Shown here: positions 8,068 to 17,771 of the stretch, one piece after another
Position numbering within the stretch: position 1 is the stretch's first letter
Layout of the letters: each line of letters opens with the position of its first letter
Assembly: GCA_964355975.1 (NCBI GenBank)
Contig: CAYHFW010000006.1
Span: forward strand, 1-64,000
Direction of reading: 5' to 3'
Source of the DNA: F1-60-MAGs104 sp964355975
GTDB lineage: Bacteria; Planctomycetota; Phycisphaerae; Phycisphaerales; SM1A02
DNA: 64,000 nt
Program-made: the position numbers and the translations under genes
Notes under the pieces: generated by a model
What the model saw: the letters and a program-made list of their open reading frames with translations, nothing else
The model's database searches: none
What the model was told of the DNA's origin: nothing

Positions 8068-11000
8068 CGTTTGGACTCTTCAGCGATGCGGCGGTAGTAC
8101 GCCTCGGTCCATCGTTTATACACCGACGACATCTTTTCACGAACGCCTTGTCGAAGCACATCGCGGGTTCGCGGTGGCAGGTTTCCCCACTCTTCGTCAG
8201 ACTCTTCGATCGCTCCCCCCTCGATTGCTTCGACCCCTGGAGGCAACTCGCCTGCGCGCTCGCCTGTGCTTGCTTGTTTCGTCGAATCACCTTCTTGCTC
8301 GCCACTCTTGCCTTGGCCCTCTTTGGCTCGTTGCTCAGCTTCTTTTCGCCGCTTCGCCTCTGCTGCTGATTCTCCTTGACCCTTCCCACCCATTTGTTGT
8401 GAGGATTCGCCCTTCTTTTCTCCCTGCGATTGCGACGACGATGATGAACTTGATGAAGAAGAGGATTGTTGCTGCTGTTGTTGTTGTGCAGACTGGATCA
8501 GTGTGTCGAGTCGTGCGAGAATGTCTTCGTGCAGTCGCTGCACGGCAGTGCCACCCTCACTCTCTTGCAGCAGTGTCACACTGCGCTTCATCTCGTTGAT
8601 CGTCACCTCGAGTGTGTCTTGTGCTTCCTTCTCGGTGAGTGTGCGCGTCAAACTCTCCTGATGCGCGCGCTTGCTTTCGTCTGCTGCAGCCTTCGCATCT
8701 TGCGCCCCATCAATTCCTAGAAGTTCGTCGAGCGATTTTTCGCTGCTCGCGGGTGGTGGTGGCTGCGATGGTGCCTGTGGCTGTGTCGCCGCCGCTGGGG
8801 GGGTGACTTGTGGCGTTGATTGCGGTCCGCGTTGTGGAGGAGTCACCACGATCGGCGCCGCCTCATCCGCCTGCTGCTGCATCTTCTCTTCAAGCGCGCG
8901 GCGCAAAGCATCTGCAATGTTCAAGATCGCCTCTTGCCTCGACGCAAGTGACTTCAATGCCTCAGACTGTGCAACCTTGTTGTCGCCCAACAACTCAGTG
9001 CTCTTCGTTCGGTCGTAGACACGCTGCTGCAACGCGCGCAGCACCTTGAGTTCTGCAAGTGGGGGGATCAGCGGCTTCTCCTGCTCACCTCCGCCACCAC
9101 CTCCGCCGCCGCCCGCTTGCTGATCCGCATCCTCAAATGGATCCTTCTCCTTCTTGGATGCTTCAGAGAGTGCTTCGCAAAGCCCTTTGAGTGTTTCGAG
9201 CACCTCGCGCTCGCGCTCGACCGTCGCTGCTATCGGTGGACCAGCCCGAAGATCTTGCACAACACTCTTCGACGCCTCAACTGCAACGCGCGTTGCTTCC
9301 ATAAAGGTCAACGATTTTCTGACATCTTCTGATTCATCTGCGATCGTCGTGATTGCGTGTTGGATGTTCTCTTGCTCGACTGAAATACGGCGCGCTTCAA
9401 CAAGGGTGCGACGCTCGCCGCGTGATCCAATGAGTGGTTGTGTTGTTGTGAGCACTCCCTCCTGACGATCTGCGAGGGCCCGATACGCCTGTGCGAGTTC
9501 ACGCGCACGCTGTTGGCGTTCTTGTTCTTCGTTGCGTTTCTCTTGCGCGCGCACTGCTTCGAGCGCCTCTTGAAAGACTGCCGTTGCACGCACGAGCTGT
9601 TCGTGGCCAGTGGTGGTTTGTGGTGGAGTCGCTGCGAGCGCGGTCGCTGCACGTCCGGCCGACTCAGCGCCGCGGTCGATGAGTCGCACAACGCGTTGTG
9701 CACTCGGTCCCGCTGCGCGACCCTCATCCGAGACTCCAGCGGCGTTAAGTGAGAGTTTCGCAGCCTCTTGAGAAACACCAGGGGCTGCCTTCGCGCTCTC
9801 TTGGGATGGCGCCGCCAAGAGATCGAGGCCGAGATTCTCTGTGCTCGATGATTGGCGCACGAGTTGCTCGAGTGCTTCTGCGAGCGTGGCAAGGCGGCGG
9901 CGGAGCGTTTCGGTGCGCCCCTTTTCATCATCAGCAAGGTCTGCGATCATTTCTTTGATCGTCTCTTGCGCTGCCGCAGAGTTCTTCTGCGCTTCGTCCA
10001 TCTGATTCTGTCGGGTCGCCTGTTGTGCCTTCTCCATGCGCGCCGCGAGCGACTCTTTTTCGCCGCGCTCTGCTGCTTGACGAAGGTTCGCTGCGCGAAC
10101 TGGATCATCCTTCTCGACGCTCTCTGCGCGCTCCTTCAGTTCTTCGACTGCCTCACGCGCAGCTTCTGCCGCTGCCTGTGCGCTCTCTGCTGCTCGATCG
10201 AGCGCTGCGGTTTCGTCGGCTGTCAGTTGATCGCGTTTTCTTCCCAGCGTCTTCGCGCCAGCACGTGATCGATCACTCTCAGCCGCCTTGATCGCCTCAG
10301 CGACGCGCTCAAGTTGGCGAGCCGCCATCCACGCATCTTTGTCGCGATCGAGCAATGTCGCGAGGTCATCGAGTTCTTGGCGCACCTCACCCTGCGCGAT
10401 CTTTGCCTCTTCGCGGTTGATTGGTTCGTCTTGAAGTGCATCGCGTGCCTTGTCACTCTGCGCGTGCGCTGTCTCGAGAATCTCTTGGGATGCATCAATG
10501 AGTCCGCGTGTTGCATCGTCAGGAACTTGATTCTTGTCGAGACGGTTGTGCAGTGTCTGCATCATGTTGCTGAGCGCTTTGATGCGCTCACCGATCTCTG
10601 ATTGTGGACGCACCTGCGCGGCATCTGTCTCATCGCGCTCAAGAAGGGCGCGCTGGCGATCATTGACGCGCATCGCTCCTTGGCGAATTGCTGCGATTGT
10701 GTTGCGAGTCTCTTCTTCGAATTGTGGTCTTGTAATGACACGCAGGTGTCTTGGTGTTGATCGCGTTGCGGGTCGTGGCTTGCCGTCGATCAGAAATCCG
10801 TCTGTCGCCGTTGTCACAATGTCAAAGATGTCTCCGGGTTGCGCGTTCGCTTCTTCGAGGTCGAAGAGCGCCTCGACCTCTGCCGCAACCCCGCCACCTC
10901 CTGTCGCCGATAGTTGTTTCGCCCAACTTGTGGCGCGTGTTGCTTCGAGTGTTGCTTGGGTGAGTCCGATGTCGTCGTGCGCCTCGCCGCGAATAGTGAT

Positions 11001-12311
11001 ATGCGCCGTCGCGAGCACTGTTTCATCTGTGCTGGGCTCGACAACGACTGCTGCTGGGGCAGTGTCAGCAACGACCTCGAACGAGTAAGAGATGTCATCA
11101 GTGTTCTGCACCCCATGTTCATCTCGCAGCCGAATTGCGAGCGATCGTGAGTGATCTGCAGTCCACGTGATGCTCCACGAATCGTTGCTCTGCGAGAATG
11201 TGCTCGCAGGACTCTCAGCTCCTGGCGTCGCCTTGCTCTCCCAACGAAACGTCGATGCGATCCACTCCTTCTGCTGTTCTGGATTTGCCGGAACAGTGAG
11301 TGCCCGCGACGGGGTGAGTTCGAGTGTGATCTGTGATCCCTGCAGAATCGGAACGGTGATGCGACCACGGCTTCTTGTTCCATCCGCGAGGTCATATCGC
11401 TGTGGTTGAATGGTTGTTGCGTACGCAGGAGGATTCACGGTTGCGATCAGCGACTTCGCACTTGGGGCTTCAACAAATGTGATCTGTTGCAGTTCACTCT
11501 CGACATCGCGCGTCAAGAACTGAAACTCGACCTCTTCGGAACGTGGCTCGATCAGTCGTTCGAATCGTGTCTCTCCTTGGTGGATCAATTGCTGCTGTTC
11601 CCACTCCCCAAACTCTCCATCGACACGACTTCTCATTTTCACCCAGACGGGCTCACTCTGTGGGTCTCCGCGAAAGAGGTCTGCCTTCAGCGTGAGCGCT
11701 GTGTTTTTTGGGTGATGTGTCGCGAATGTTGTGCTGCGAATTCCTGTTCGGGCAGGCCACTCTGCGGCGACCCATGGTGTGAGTGTTCGAAAGAGACCCG
11801 TCGATGCAAGTTGTGGAGCGACTGCGAGAAATCCGATCCACAACAAGAGGACGATCGAGAGTTCGCCACAATCACGTTTGACGCGCCGTGTGTCAACGAG
11901 CGCCTTGATCGCAGTTGGTGGGGCCAAATCGAATGCTTCATCGCGCACATGTGCCGCGAGCGGGTTCTTGTCGAATGAATGATCTGCGGCGAACTCGACC
12001 CCGGACGCGAGGCGACCACTCGCGTGGGGTGTCAGCGCTTCAATCCGCAGCGCCAATGTGACAGGCGATGGTGCAGGCGCACACGCGGGGCGCACGCGCT
12101 TCAAGAACAACCAGACAAAGAACGCGCAGAGAAGAGCGAGGATGATCCAACGCATCACGCCCGGAAAGCGAAGAGCTGCATCAATCGCGACACACACCGA
12201 CACAGCCCAGATGAGAGTGCGAAGTGCAACCACACTCGCATCGGCGATGCGAATTGTGCGAATTCGCTTCGCAGTGAGGCGAAACTCGTTTGGAAGGTCT
12301 CGGTTCGTCAA
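8064..12311 (-). CDS. Giant DUF4175-like membrane-anchored coiled-coil protein
   Basis: 1415 residues. Two membrane helices lie at about residues 22-68 and another near 155, followed by a beta-rich exported region and then several hundred residues of charged Ala/Glu/Gln/Arg coiled coil (for example AAESAQAAAEAAREAVEEL). Near residue 1320 there is a run of seven Gln and then eleven Ser, and the C terminus is VYKRWTEAYYRRIAEESKR. The architecture resembles the DUF4175 family beside BatA-type genes; the name is tentative. No ATG is in frame near the 5' end; the TTG at 12311 follows GAGG by five bases and lies 21 bases after the VWA gene. Confidence 0.72.
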   Translation of the reverse strand: MTNRDLPNEFRLTAKRIRTIRIADASVVALRTLIWAVSVCVAIDAALRFPGVMRWIILALLCAFFVWLFLKRVRPACAPAPSPVTLALRIEALTPHASGRLASGVEFAADHSFDKNPLAAHVRDEAFDLAPPTAIKALVDTRRVKRDCGELSIVLLLWIGFLAVAPQLASTGLFRTLTPWVAAEWPARTGIRSTTFATHHPKNTALTLKADLFRGDPQSEPVWVKMRSRVDGEFGEWEQQQLIHQGETRFERLIEPRSEEVEFQFLTRDVESELQQITFVEAPSAKSLIATVNPPAYATTIQPQRYDLADGTRSRGRITVPILQGSQITLELTPSRALTVPANPEQQKEWIASTFRWESKATPGAESPASTFSQSNDSWSITWTADHSRSLAIRLRDEHGVQNTDDISYSFEVVADTAPAAVVVEPSTDETVLATAHITIRGEAHDDIGLTQATLEATRATSWAKQLSATGGGGVAAEVEALFDLEEANAQPGDIFDIVTTATDGFLIDGKPRPATRSTPRHLRVITRPQFEEETRNTIAAIRQGAMRVNDRQRALLERDETDAAQVRPQSEIGERIKALSNMMQTLHNRLDKNQVPDDATRGLIDASQEILETAHAQSDKARDALQDEPINREEAKIAQGEVRQELDDLATLLDRDKDAWMAARQLERVAEAIKAAESDRSRAGAKTLGRKRDQLTADETAALDRAAESAQAAAEAAREAVEELKERAESVEKDDPVRAANLRQAAERGEKESLAARMEKAQQATRQNQMDEAQKNSAAAQETIKEMIADLADDEKGRTETLRRRLATLAEALEQLVRQSSSTENLGLDLLAAPSQESAKAAPGVSQEAAKLSLNAAGVSDEGRAAGPSAQRVVRLIDRGAESAGRAATALAATPPQTTTGHEQLVRATAVFQEALEAVRAQEKRNEEQERQQRARELAQAYRALADRQEGVLTTTQPLIGSRGERRTLVEARRISVEQENIQHAITTIADESEDVRKSLTFMEATRVAVEASKSVVQDLRAGPPIAATVEREREVLETLKGLCEALSEASKKEKDPFEDADQQAGGGGGGGGGEQEKPLIPPLAELKVLRALQQRVYDRTKSTELLGDNKVAQSEALKSLASRQEAILNIADALRRALEEKMQQQADEAAPIVVTPPQRGPQSTPQVTPPAAATQPQAPSQPPPPASSEKSLDELLGIDGAQDAKAAADESKRAHQESLTRTLTEKEAQDTLEVTINEMKRSVTLLQESEGGTAVQRLHEDILARLDTLIQSAQQQQQQQSSSSSSSSSSSQSQGEKKGESSQQMGGKGQGESAAEAKRRKEAEQRAKEGQGKSGEQEGDSTKQASTGERAGELPPGVEAIEGGAIEESDEEWGNLPPRTRDVLRQGVREKMSSVYKRWTEAYYRRIAEESKR

Positions 12312-12332
12312 CGCATCCTCATCATTGAAATC

Positions 12333-14621
12333 CTAGGCCAATCGCAGCCATTTTCTGCCAATCCATTCGATCGAGAGAAGCAAGAGCACCAACATCAACG
12401 CAGCGGGGCTGTTCCACAATGGGTCGACAATCGACTGTTCGCGATTCAACGATCGCTTTGGAAGAATGTCGGCCAGTCGTGCAAGTTGGGCGGGTTGCAC
12501 AACCGCTCCACCTGTCCGCGCGGCGATGTCGGCGAGCTGCGCGTGATCACTCTCTGGATGGGCAAGCTCAGAATCTGTGCGCACAACCTCGACGAGGCGT
12601 TCGAGTGGACCTGTTCGTGATGAGTCAACGCGCACCCGCCATTGGCCAGCAGATTCTGGGGACCACAGCCCAACCCACGCATCTCCTTCGCGCACCAGTT
12701 GCATCGATTGATTTGTGCGTGCACCGGTTATGTCGATTGGTTCGAGTTCTGCCTCGAGTGATTCGTCGCCGGCGATCTCGCCTGCCTTTGCGTCTTGAAT
12801 CTCAACGCGGATCATCGCTGGCATTGCAACTTCGGGTCGCTTGGGCTCAACGACGAGACGAAACGCGTTTCCATCAGATTGCACTGCTCCCCGCGAGAGA
12901 TAGCGAATGAACTGAATCCAGAATCTCTCTTGGAATGTCTCTCCAACCCCATGGCGCCAGCGCCACGTCTCATCCGTTGCGACGTACAGCACAAGCCCAG
13001 CGCCATACCGCATCGAGATCACCACTGGGAATGCCTCGCCTCCTGAACTTGCTCGTCCGCGCGCGAGTACTTCTGCTGCTGGCTTCATTGAATCAGGTTC
13101 AACCCGTTGCGCCCATTCCAATCGACCGCGCTCGCTCGTTGGTGAGAGGGCGATTGGCCATCTCTCTTTTGCTGTTTCGCCAAGTCGCATCACGCCTGAG
13201 CGAATCGCATTCTCTGTGGGCTCAAGAAAGATCGCTTCATCGAATCTCTCTAGAACTCCGTGCATCGGAAGCAGATCTTCAAGTTGTGTGGCCCGCCAAG
13301 AGTTTGGAGTCGATCGTTCGCCGCCGATCCACATCAAACCCGCTCCGCGCTCACTGACCGCGCGCTTGATCTGCTCGACCTGGGTCTCAGAGAGACTTCC
13401 AGATGGCACATCGCCCAAGATGAAAAGGTCGTAGGTAGAAAACTCTTCGTCACTTTGCGGCAATCGCTCGAGCGGTGCGTTCCCTTCCTGCGCAAAGTCT
13501 CGATCGGCTGAGAGCAACATGACCGAACTCTCGAACGATGACTCGCGCACGAGCAAATTCTTGAGATACCGATACTCCCAACGTGGATAGCCCTCGATGT
13601 AAAGAACGCGCAGTGGACGATCCACAAACTCCACCTCGACTGTCTGTTGGTCATTCGTTCGCACGAGGTCGTCGGACCCCGCTCGCACACGAATGGTCCA
13701 GTGCGCCAACCCCGCCTCTGAGCGAACGCCAGTCAACACAGCCTCACATCGTTGGTTCACGAACTCTTGTGGATCGACTTCGATCGTGTTCAATACCTCA
13801 CCACTCTCACTCTCGACAAGGTCCACTTGAATCTTTGTTTGTGGTGAGCCCCCAACGCATTGCAGTGTTGCAACGATTGGAACTTGATCACGAATGAAGG
13901 CGCGCGCGGGTGCATCCGCCTGTGCAATGCCGAGATCTGTCATCGCCGCCGCAGATCCAAGTGGAACAACAAAGACTGGCACCGCGCGTGACTGCAGTGC
14001 GCGCAAGACTGTGCGGTCGAGCGGTCGTGGTGTGCGACCATCCGAGAGGATGACGATGCCGCTGGCTGGGCGGCCAGCGAGTCTGCGCAGTGCGCTCTCA
14101 GTCGGCACAGTGAGATCTGTTGACCACCCATCAGCCGACGGGGGGAGTTGTGGATCGATCTCAAATGCGGATGTGTGAAAGCCGAGCCACACAATCTCTT
14201 TGTCTTTGGAGATCTCGCTCCAGACTGAGTCGTTGATGAGTGTTCGTGCAACCGAGTCGCGCGATTGAAGTGATCCATCGACACCACGCATGTCTTCGAC
14301 CGCCATACTGCGGCTTCGATCGACGAGCACGGCGATCCAGTCTGGTTGAGTCTCGATCACCGGCAGTCGCAAGAGTGGACCCGCTGCGAGTGCAACCAAC
14401 AACACAAGTAGAGAGGCACGAAGCGATGCGAGGATGATTCGCGTTGAACGCGCACCAACAATCCAGCGATAACTCCACGCGGCGACACCAAGAGCCCCCA
14501 AGATGACGAGAAGCCATCCCCAGCCTGCGAGTGGATGCTGCCACGACAACTGCAAACCCTCTGCGCCCACCGGAATCGCATCGAGCCCGAACAACCAACG
14601 CATCGTTTCGGATGTGTTCAT
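12333..14621 (-). CDS. VWA-domain membrane protein with glutamine-amidotransferase-like fold
   Basis: About 762 residues. Two N-terminal membrane helices precede a von Willebrand A domain whose MIDAS motif reads VDRSRSM (DxSxS) and continues to VILSDGRTPRPL. The middle contains LRVLYIEGYPRWEYRYLKN and LFILGDVPSGSLS, typical of the amidotransferase-like domain found in these planctomycete proteins, without a visible catalytic triad. A single helix and Arg/Lys end close it. The ATG at 14621 overlaps the previous stop (ATGA). Probably the integrin-like partner of MoxR in an envelope complex. Confidence 0.8.
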   Translation of the reverse strand: MNTSETMRWLFGLDAIPVGAEGLQLSWQHPLAGWGWLLVILGALGVAAWSYRWIVGARSTRIILASLRASLLVLLVALAAGPLLRLPVIETQPDWIAVLVDRSRSMAVEDMRGVDGSLQSRDSVARTLINDSVWSEISKDKEIVWLGFHTSAFEIDPQLPPSADGWSTDLTVPTESALRRLAGRPASGIVILSDGRTPRPLDRTVLRALQSRAVPVFVVPLGSAAAMTDLGIAQADAPARAFIRDQVPIVATLQCVGGSPQTKIQVDLVESESGEVLNTIEVDPQEFVNQRCEAVLTGVRSEAGLAHWTIRVRAGSDDLVRTNDQQTVEVEFVDRPLRVLYIEGYPRWEYRYLKNLLVRESSFESSVMLLSADRDFAQEGNAPLERLPQSDEEFSTYDLFILGDVPSGSLSETQVEQIKRAVSERGAGLMWIGGERSTPNSWRATQLEDLLPMHGVLERFDEAIFLEPTENAIRSGVMRLGETAKERWPIALSPTSERGRLEWAQRVEPDSMKPAAEVLARGRASSGGEAFPVVISMRYGAGLVLYVATDETWRWRHGVGETFQERFWIQFIRYLSRGAVQSDGNAFRLVVEPKRPEVAMPAMIRVEIQDAKAGEIAGDESLEAELEPIDITGARTNQSMQLVREGDAWVGLWSPESAGQWRVRVDSSRTGPLERLVEVVRTDSELAHPESDHAQLADIAARTGGAVVQPAQLARLADILPKRSLNREQSIVDPLWNSPAALMLVLLLLSIEWIGRKWLRLA

Positions 14622-16792
14622 TGTTGTGTGCCCAACGCATTTCGTGTGCTCGCCCCAACAGATGATTGCCGGGCCATCCATGTCTCAACCAACACGACAA
14701 CAATCATTGCGCAGAAAAACCAAATCGCCAGGGAGTGGCCGTCGAGCGCTCGCGCTTGTGGTTGTTGTGCTGTGCTCTGTGAACTGCTCGATGTGTTGGC
14801 TCCAAAGTCAGTGTCACTCACCGTGATTGATGCGCTCTTGAATTGATCGGTGATTTCTTCAATCGTCGATCGTTTGGTGGATGCCGCCGCAACATCAATA
14901 TTGGCAACAATGAGCCCTGTTGGATGGTCTGACACATCACGGCTCGCATAGACGCCTGGGGTCAGAATCGAAGTCGCGAGCGATCCGTTTGGTCCAACAT
15001 TCACAACTCGTGTCTCTTCGACTTGGCTATCAAGCGCTCCCATCACGAGTTGAAGTGTTGTTGTCGACGGAAGGAGAGTTGAAATGTGATCGCTTCCGAC
15101 GACGACACCTCTCTGGCGGTCGACTTGGGCGACCGCTTGCCGCACACATTCTTGAAGGAGCGGAACCATGAGTGGTTTCGCAGGCAAGTTTGTCCAGTTG
15201 AGATCGGGTGGTGTTGCAAAGACGATCACTGACCCACGCGCATCCTCTGGGGTACCAATAGCGACGAGTGGCGATCCACTACTGAGCTCGAGCACACTCT
15301 CGCCCCGTCCCGCCGGGATTGTGATTTGAAACCACCGATCGACCGTGACTGGTTGTGTGAGGTCTTGTATCTCGGGGGCGAGTTGGCGCAACAGTGCTGT
15401 TGTGCTCTCGTTGAATATTTCTGGTTGTGTGATTGTGATCGCGAGATCGCTTGTTGTTGGTGTGCGCGCGATAGTCCACCCGAGGTCGAACGCAAGAAGA
15501 AGTCCGTCGCTCCACACGCCGCTTGTTGTGTGTGTTGGCGGGATGACAATCAGCACCTTCCCAGAATTGATGAGCTGTTTGAGAACCCCCCAACCAGTTG
15601 TGTCGATGAGGTCTGGGCGAATGAGCACAAGTGCGTCGTAACTTTGGCAGCGCTTGATATCGACTGATGTTGGGTCGAGCAGTTCGGTTTCGATGTCGCC
15701 ATCTGTTGTTGGGGCGAGCGCACGTTCAATCCATTCACCAACCCTCTGTCCAGGCTGTTCGTTTGTCGCGTCATTCACTCGATCAATCACGCCAACACGA
15801 ATTGTGTTTGTTGTTGTGACGACTGCGAATCGAACATTGTCTGCCATCTGCGCATCGCGATCGATGATTGTTGCGCGGACCGGCACCTCTGTGCGTCTCG
15901 TGCCTGTCGCGATAATCGTGCTCTCAACAACACTCTCTCCTTGTCCCTCTTTCCATTCAACGCGCAACGTTGTGTGGATTCCATCATCGAGTGCGATATC
16001 AATGTTTGATATGGCCTCACGCAGTGTGTCGCCCTCACGCGCGAGATGTAGACGCAGGGGGATGCCACCGCGCGACGATGAGGGGCCGCGTGCCTGTGGT
16101 TCACACTTGATGAGCTGAATGTTGGTGACATCGCTCTGTGCTGGAGGGGTCACAACAATGTTGGTTTGACTCGCTTTGCTTTCAATCTGGTTCGCGAGTG
16201 ACCCGCGGCGAAACGCACTCAATACTCCGACGGTTCGCTTGTTGCTTTGTGTCAATTCAATCGCAGCCGCGATGTCTGACGCTGCGCTCGACACCACGCT
16301 CGAATCAACTGTCGAACGTGCTGCCGCGAGATCGTGGGATGGCGGCCAAATGAGCGGTTGCGCAGATGTTGTGAGGATGACTCCGACCGCGTCTCCTGGT
16401 TGAAGTGTGTCGATTGCTGCAAGCGCTTGTTCTTTGCTCGCCGCAAACGCTTCGCCCGTGCCGTCGATTGTTTGTTGTGAGACTCCGTTGTCGAGTACGA
16501 GAATGAGTTCTCGTGGCGCGCCCTCGGTTGACTGTGTTTCGTTTGTCGGCTTGGGAATGAGTGGCCCTGCAATCGCGAGTCCTGCGCACACAACAACAAG
16601 TGACCTCAAGAGAAGAAGAATGAGTTTGTTGATCTTTCTTCGCCTGGTTGTTTGGGTGATCGCGGCGCGCAAGAGATCCATTGCTGCCCACTGGATTGGT
16701 TGGTGCCGTCGTCGAAAGAAGAGATGCAGCATCACAGGTATCGCGACTGCGAGACATCCAGCCGCCACAAGAAGGGGGCTTGCGAAAATCAC
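14618..16792 (-). CDS. BatA-like membrane protein
   Basis: 724 residues. It opens with the BatA N-terminal domain: a membrane helix, then PVMLHLFFRRRHQPIQWAAMDLLRAA, with the conserved FRRR...W turn, and a second helix at about residues 56-80. A VWA-like region follows (ELILVLDNGVSQQ; the MIDAS serines are not intact), then a long beta-rich exported part and a C-terminal helix. It starts at a GTG that overlaps the DUF58 stop (GTGA). Works with the MoxR chaperone and DUF58 protein in the aerotolerance-type operon. Confidence 0.85.
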   Translation of the reverse strand: MIFASPLLVAAGCLAVAIPVMLHLFFRRRHQPIQWAAMDLLRAAITQTTRRRKINKLILLLLRSLVVVCAGLAIAGPLIPKPTNETQSTEGAPRELILVLDNGVSQQTIDGTGEAFAASKEQALAAIDTLQPGDAVGVILTTSAQPLIWPPSHDLAAARSTVDSSVVSSAASDIAAAIELTQSNKRTVGVLSAFRRGSLANQIESKASQTNIVVTPPAQSDVTNIQLIKCEPQARGPSSSRGGIPLRLHLAREGDTLREAISNIDIALDDGIHTTLRVEWKEGQGESVVESTIIATGTRRTEVPVRATIIDRDAQMADNVRFAVVTTTNTIRVGVIDRVNDATNEQPGQRVGEWIERALAPTTDGDIETELLDPTSVDIKRCQSYDALVLIRPDLIDTTGWGVLKQLINSGKVLIVIPPTHTTSGVWSDGLLLAFDLGWTIARTPTTSDLAITITQPEIFNESTTALLRQLAPEIQDLTQPVTVDRWFQITIPAGRGESVLELSSGSPLVAIGTPEDARGSVIVFATPPDLNWTNLPAKPLMVPLLQECVRQAVAQVDRQRGVVVGSDHISTLLPSTTTLQLVMGALDSQVEETRVVNVGPNGSLATSILTPGVYASRDVSDHPTGLIVANIDVAAASTKRSTIEEITDQFKSASITVSDTDFGANTSSSSQSTAQQPQARALDGHSLAIWFFCAMIVVVLVETWMARQSSVGASTRNALGTQQ

Positions 16793-17769
16793 CGTGCTGA
16801 CCTCTGGCGTGCGAACATTTGGCGTCTCGCGAGAAGTGCTGAGAGCACAGGACCGACTGACTCGTGTGTGTTGAAGACTGCGCTGTCGAATCCAAAACTT
16901 CGACTCAACCGATTGATCTCATTGAGGTGGTTGTCGAGCGCTGTGAGGTACGCCTCACGCACTGAGCGTGTGTCTATCTCTATGGTTGCTTCGCCTTCAA
17001 GCCCGTTGAAAGGGGCGTTCGCGTCAAGATCAAAACGCATTTCTTGTTGGTCGAGCGTGACACAACAAATCACGTCGTTTCCGCGGTGTCGAAGGCGCGC
17101 GAGACAAGAGCGGATCTGGTCGAGTGGCGCCAAGAAGTCAGAGATGATGATGAAGAGTGTGTGCCCTGAGTTCTGGCTGAGTGTTTGGTCGGCGACCTTC
17201 GACCAATTCACTCGGTCGTTTACTGGTTCGCTTGCGAGAGCCTGCACGACTGATCTCCAGTGGTCACTGCTGCTCGACCGACGCACTCCTCCGCGAATTC
17301 CGTCTGCAAAAATTCCGACGCTCACCCGGTCGCGCTGTGCGAGTGAGAGAAATGAAAGCGCTGCAGCGATCGCTGTCGCGTGGTCATATTTCGTCCATTG
17401 ATTCTCTGTGCTTTGAGCGCGCGTTCCACCCCATCCGCTCTTTGTGTGCAGTGTGCCGAATCGCATCGATGCTGATCCGTCGACCAAGATCGCGATGTTG
17501 AGATTCGTCTCTTGTTGAAACTGTTTGATGTAAAGCTTGTCGTTTCGTGCGAAGACCTTCCAGTCAAGGTGGCGCACGCTGTCGCCGGTTGTGTATTGCC
17601 TGTGTGCGGCAAACTCAACAGCTGCTCCCTGACGAGGCGAGACATGCATTCCATTCATCGCCCCCTCGGCGACCATCTTTGCGCGCAACTCAAATGGTGC
17701 CAACTGCGCGAGCGTCTCTGGGGCCAGATACTGCTCGGCTCGCAAGGGAGTCGTTGATCCCTCGGGCAT
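16789..17769 (-). CDS. DUF58 protein, VWA-like partner of MoxR
   Basis: 326 residues. The DUF58 signature region is clear: FAAHRQYTTGDSVRHLDWKV (near residue 55) followed by the VWA strand AILVDGSASMRFG (DxSxS metal site). Unlike many DUF58 proteins there are no obvious N-terminal membrane helices, so it is probably cytoplasmic. It starts 2 bases after the MoxR stop. Such proteins are presumed substrates or adaptors of the MoxR AAA+ ATPase. Confidence 0.92.
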   Translation of the reverse strand: MPEGSTTPLRAEQYLAPETLAQLAPFELRAKMVAEGAMNGMHVSPRQGAAVEFAAHRQYTTGDSVRHLDWKVFARNDKLYIKQFQQETNLNIAILVDGSASMRFGTLHTKSGWGGTRAQSTENQWTKYDHATAIAAALSFLSLAQRDRVSVGIFADGIRGGVRRSSSSDHWRSVVQALASEPVNDRVNWSKVADQTLSQNSGHTLFIIISDFLAPLDQIRSCLARLRHRGNDVICCVTLDQQEMRFDLDANAPFNGLEGEATIEIDTRSVREAYLTALDNHLNEINRLSRSFGFDSAVFNTHESVGPVLSALLARRQMFARQRSAR

Positions 17770-17771
17770 GT

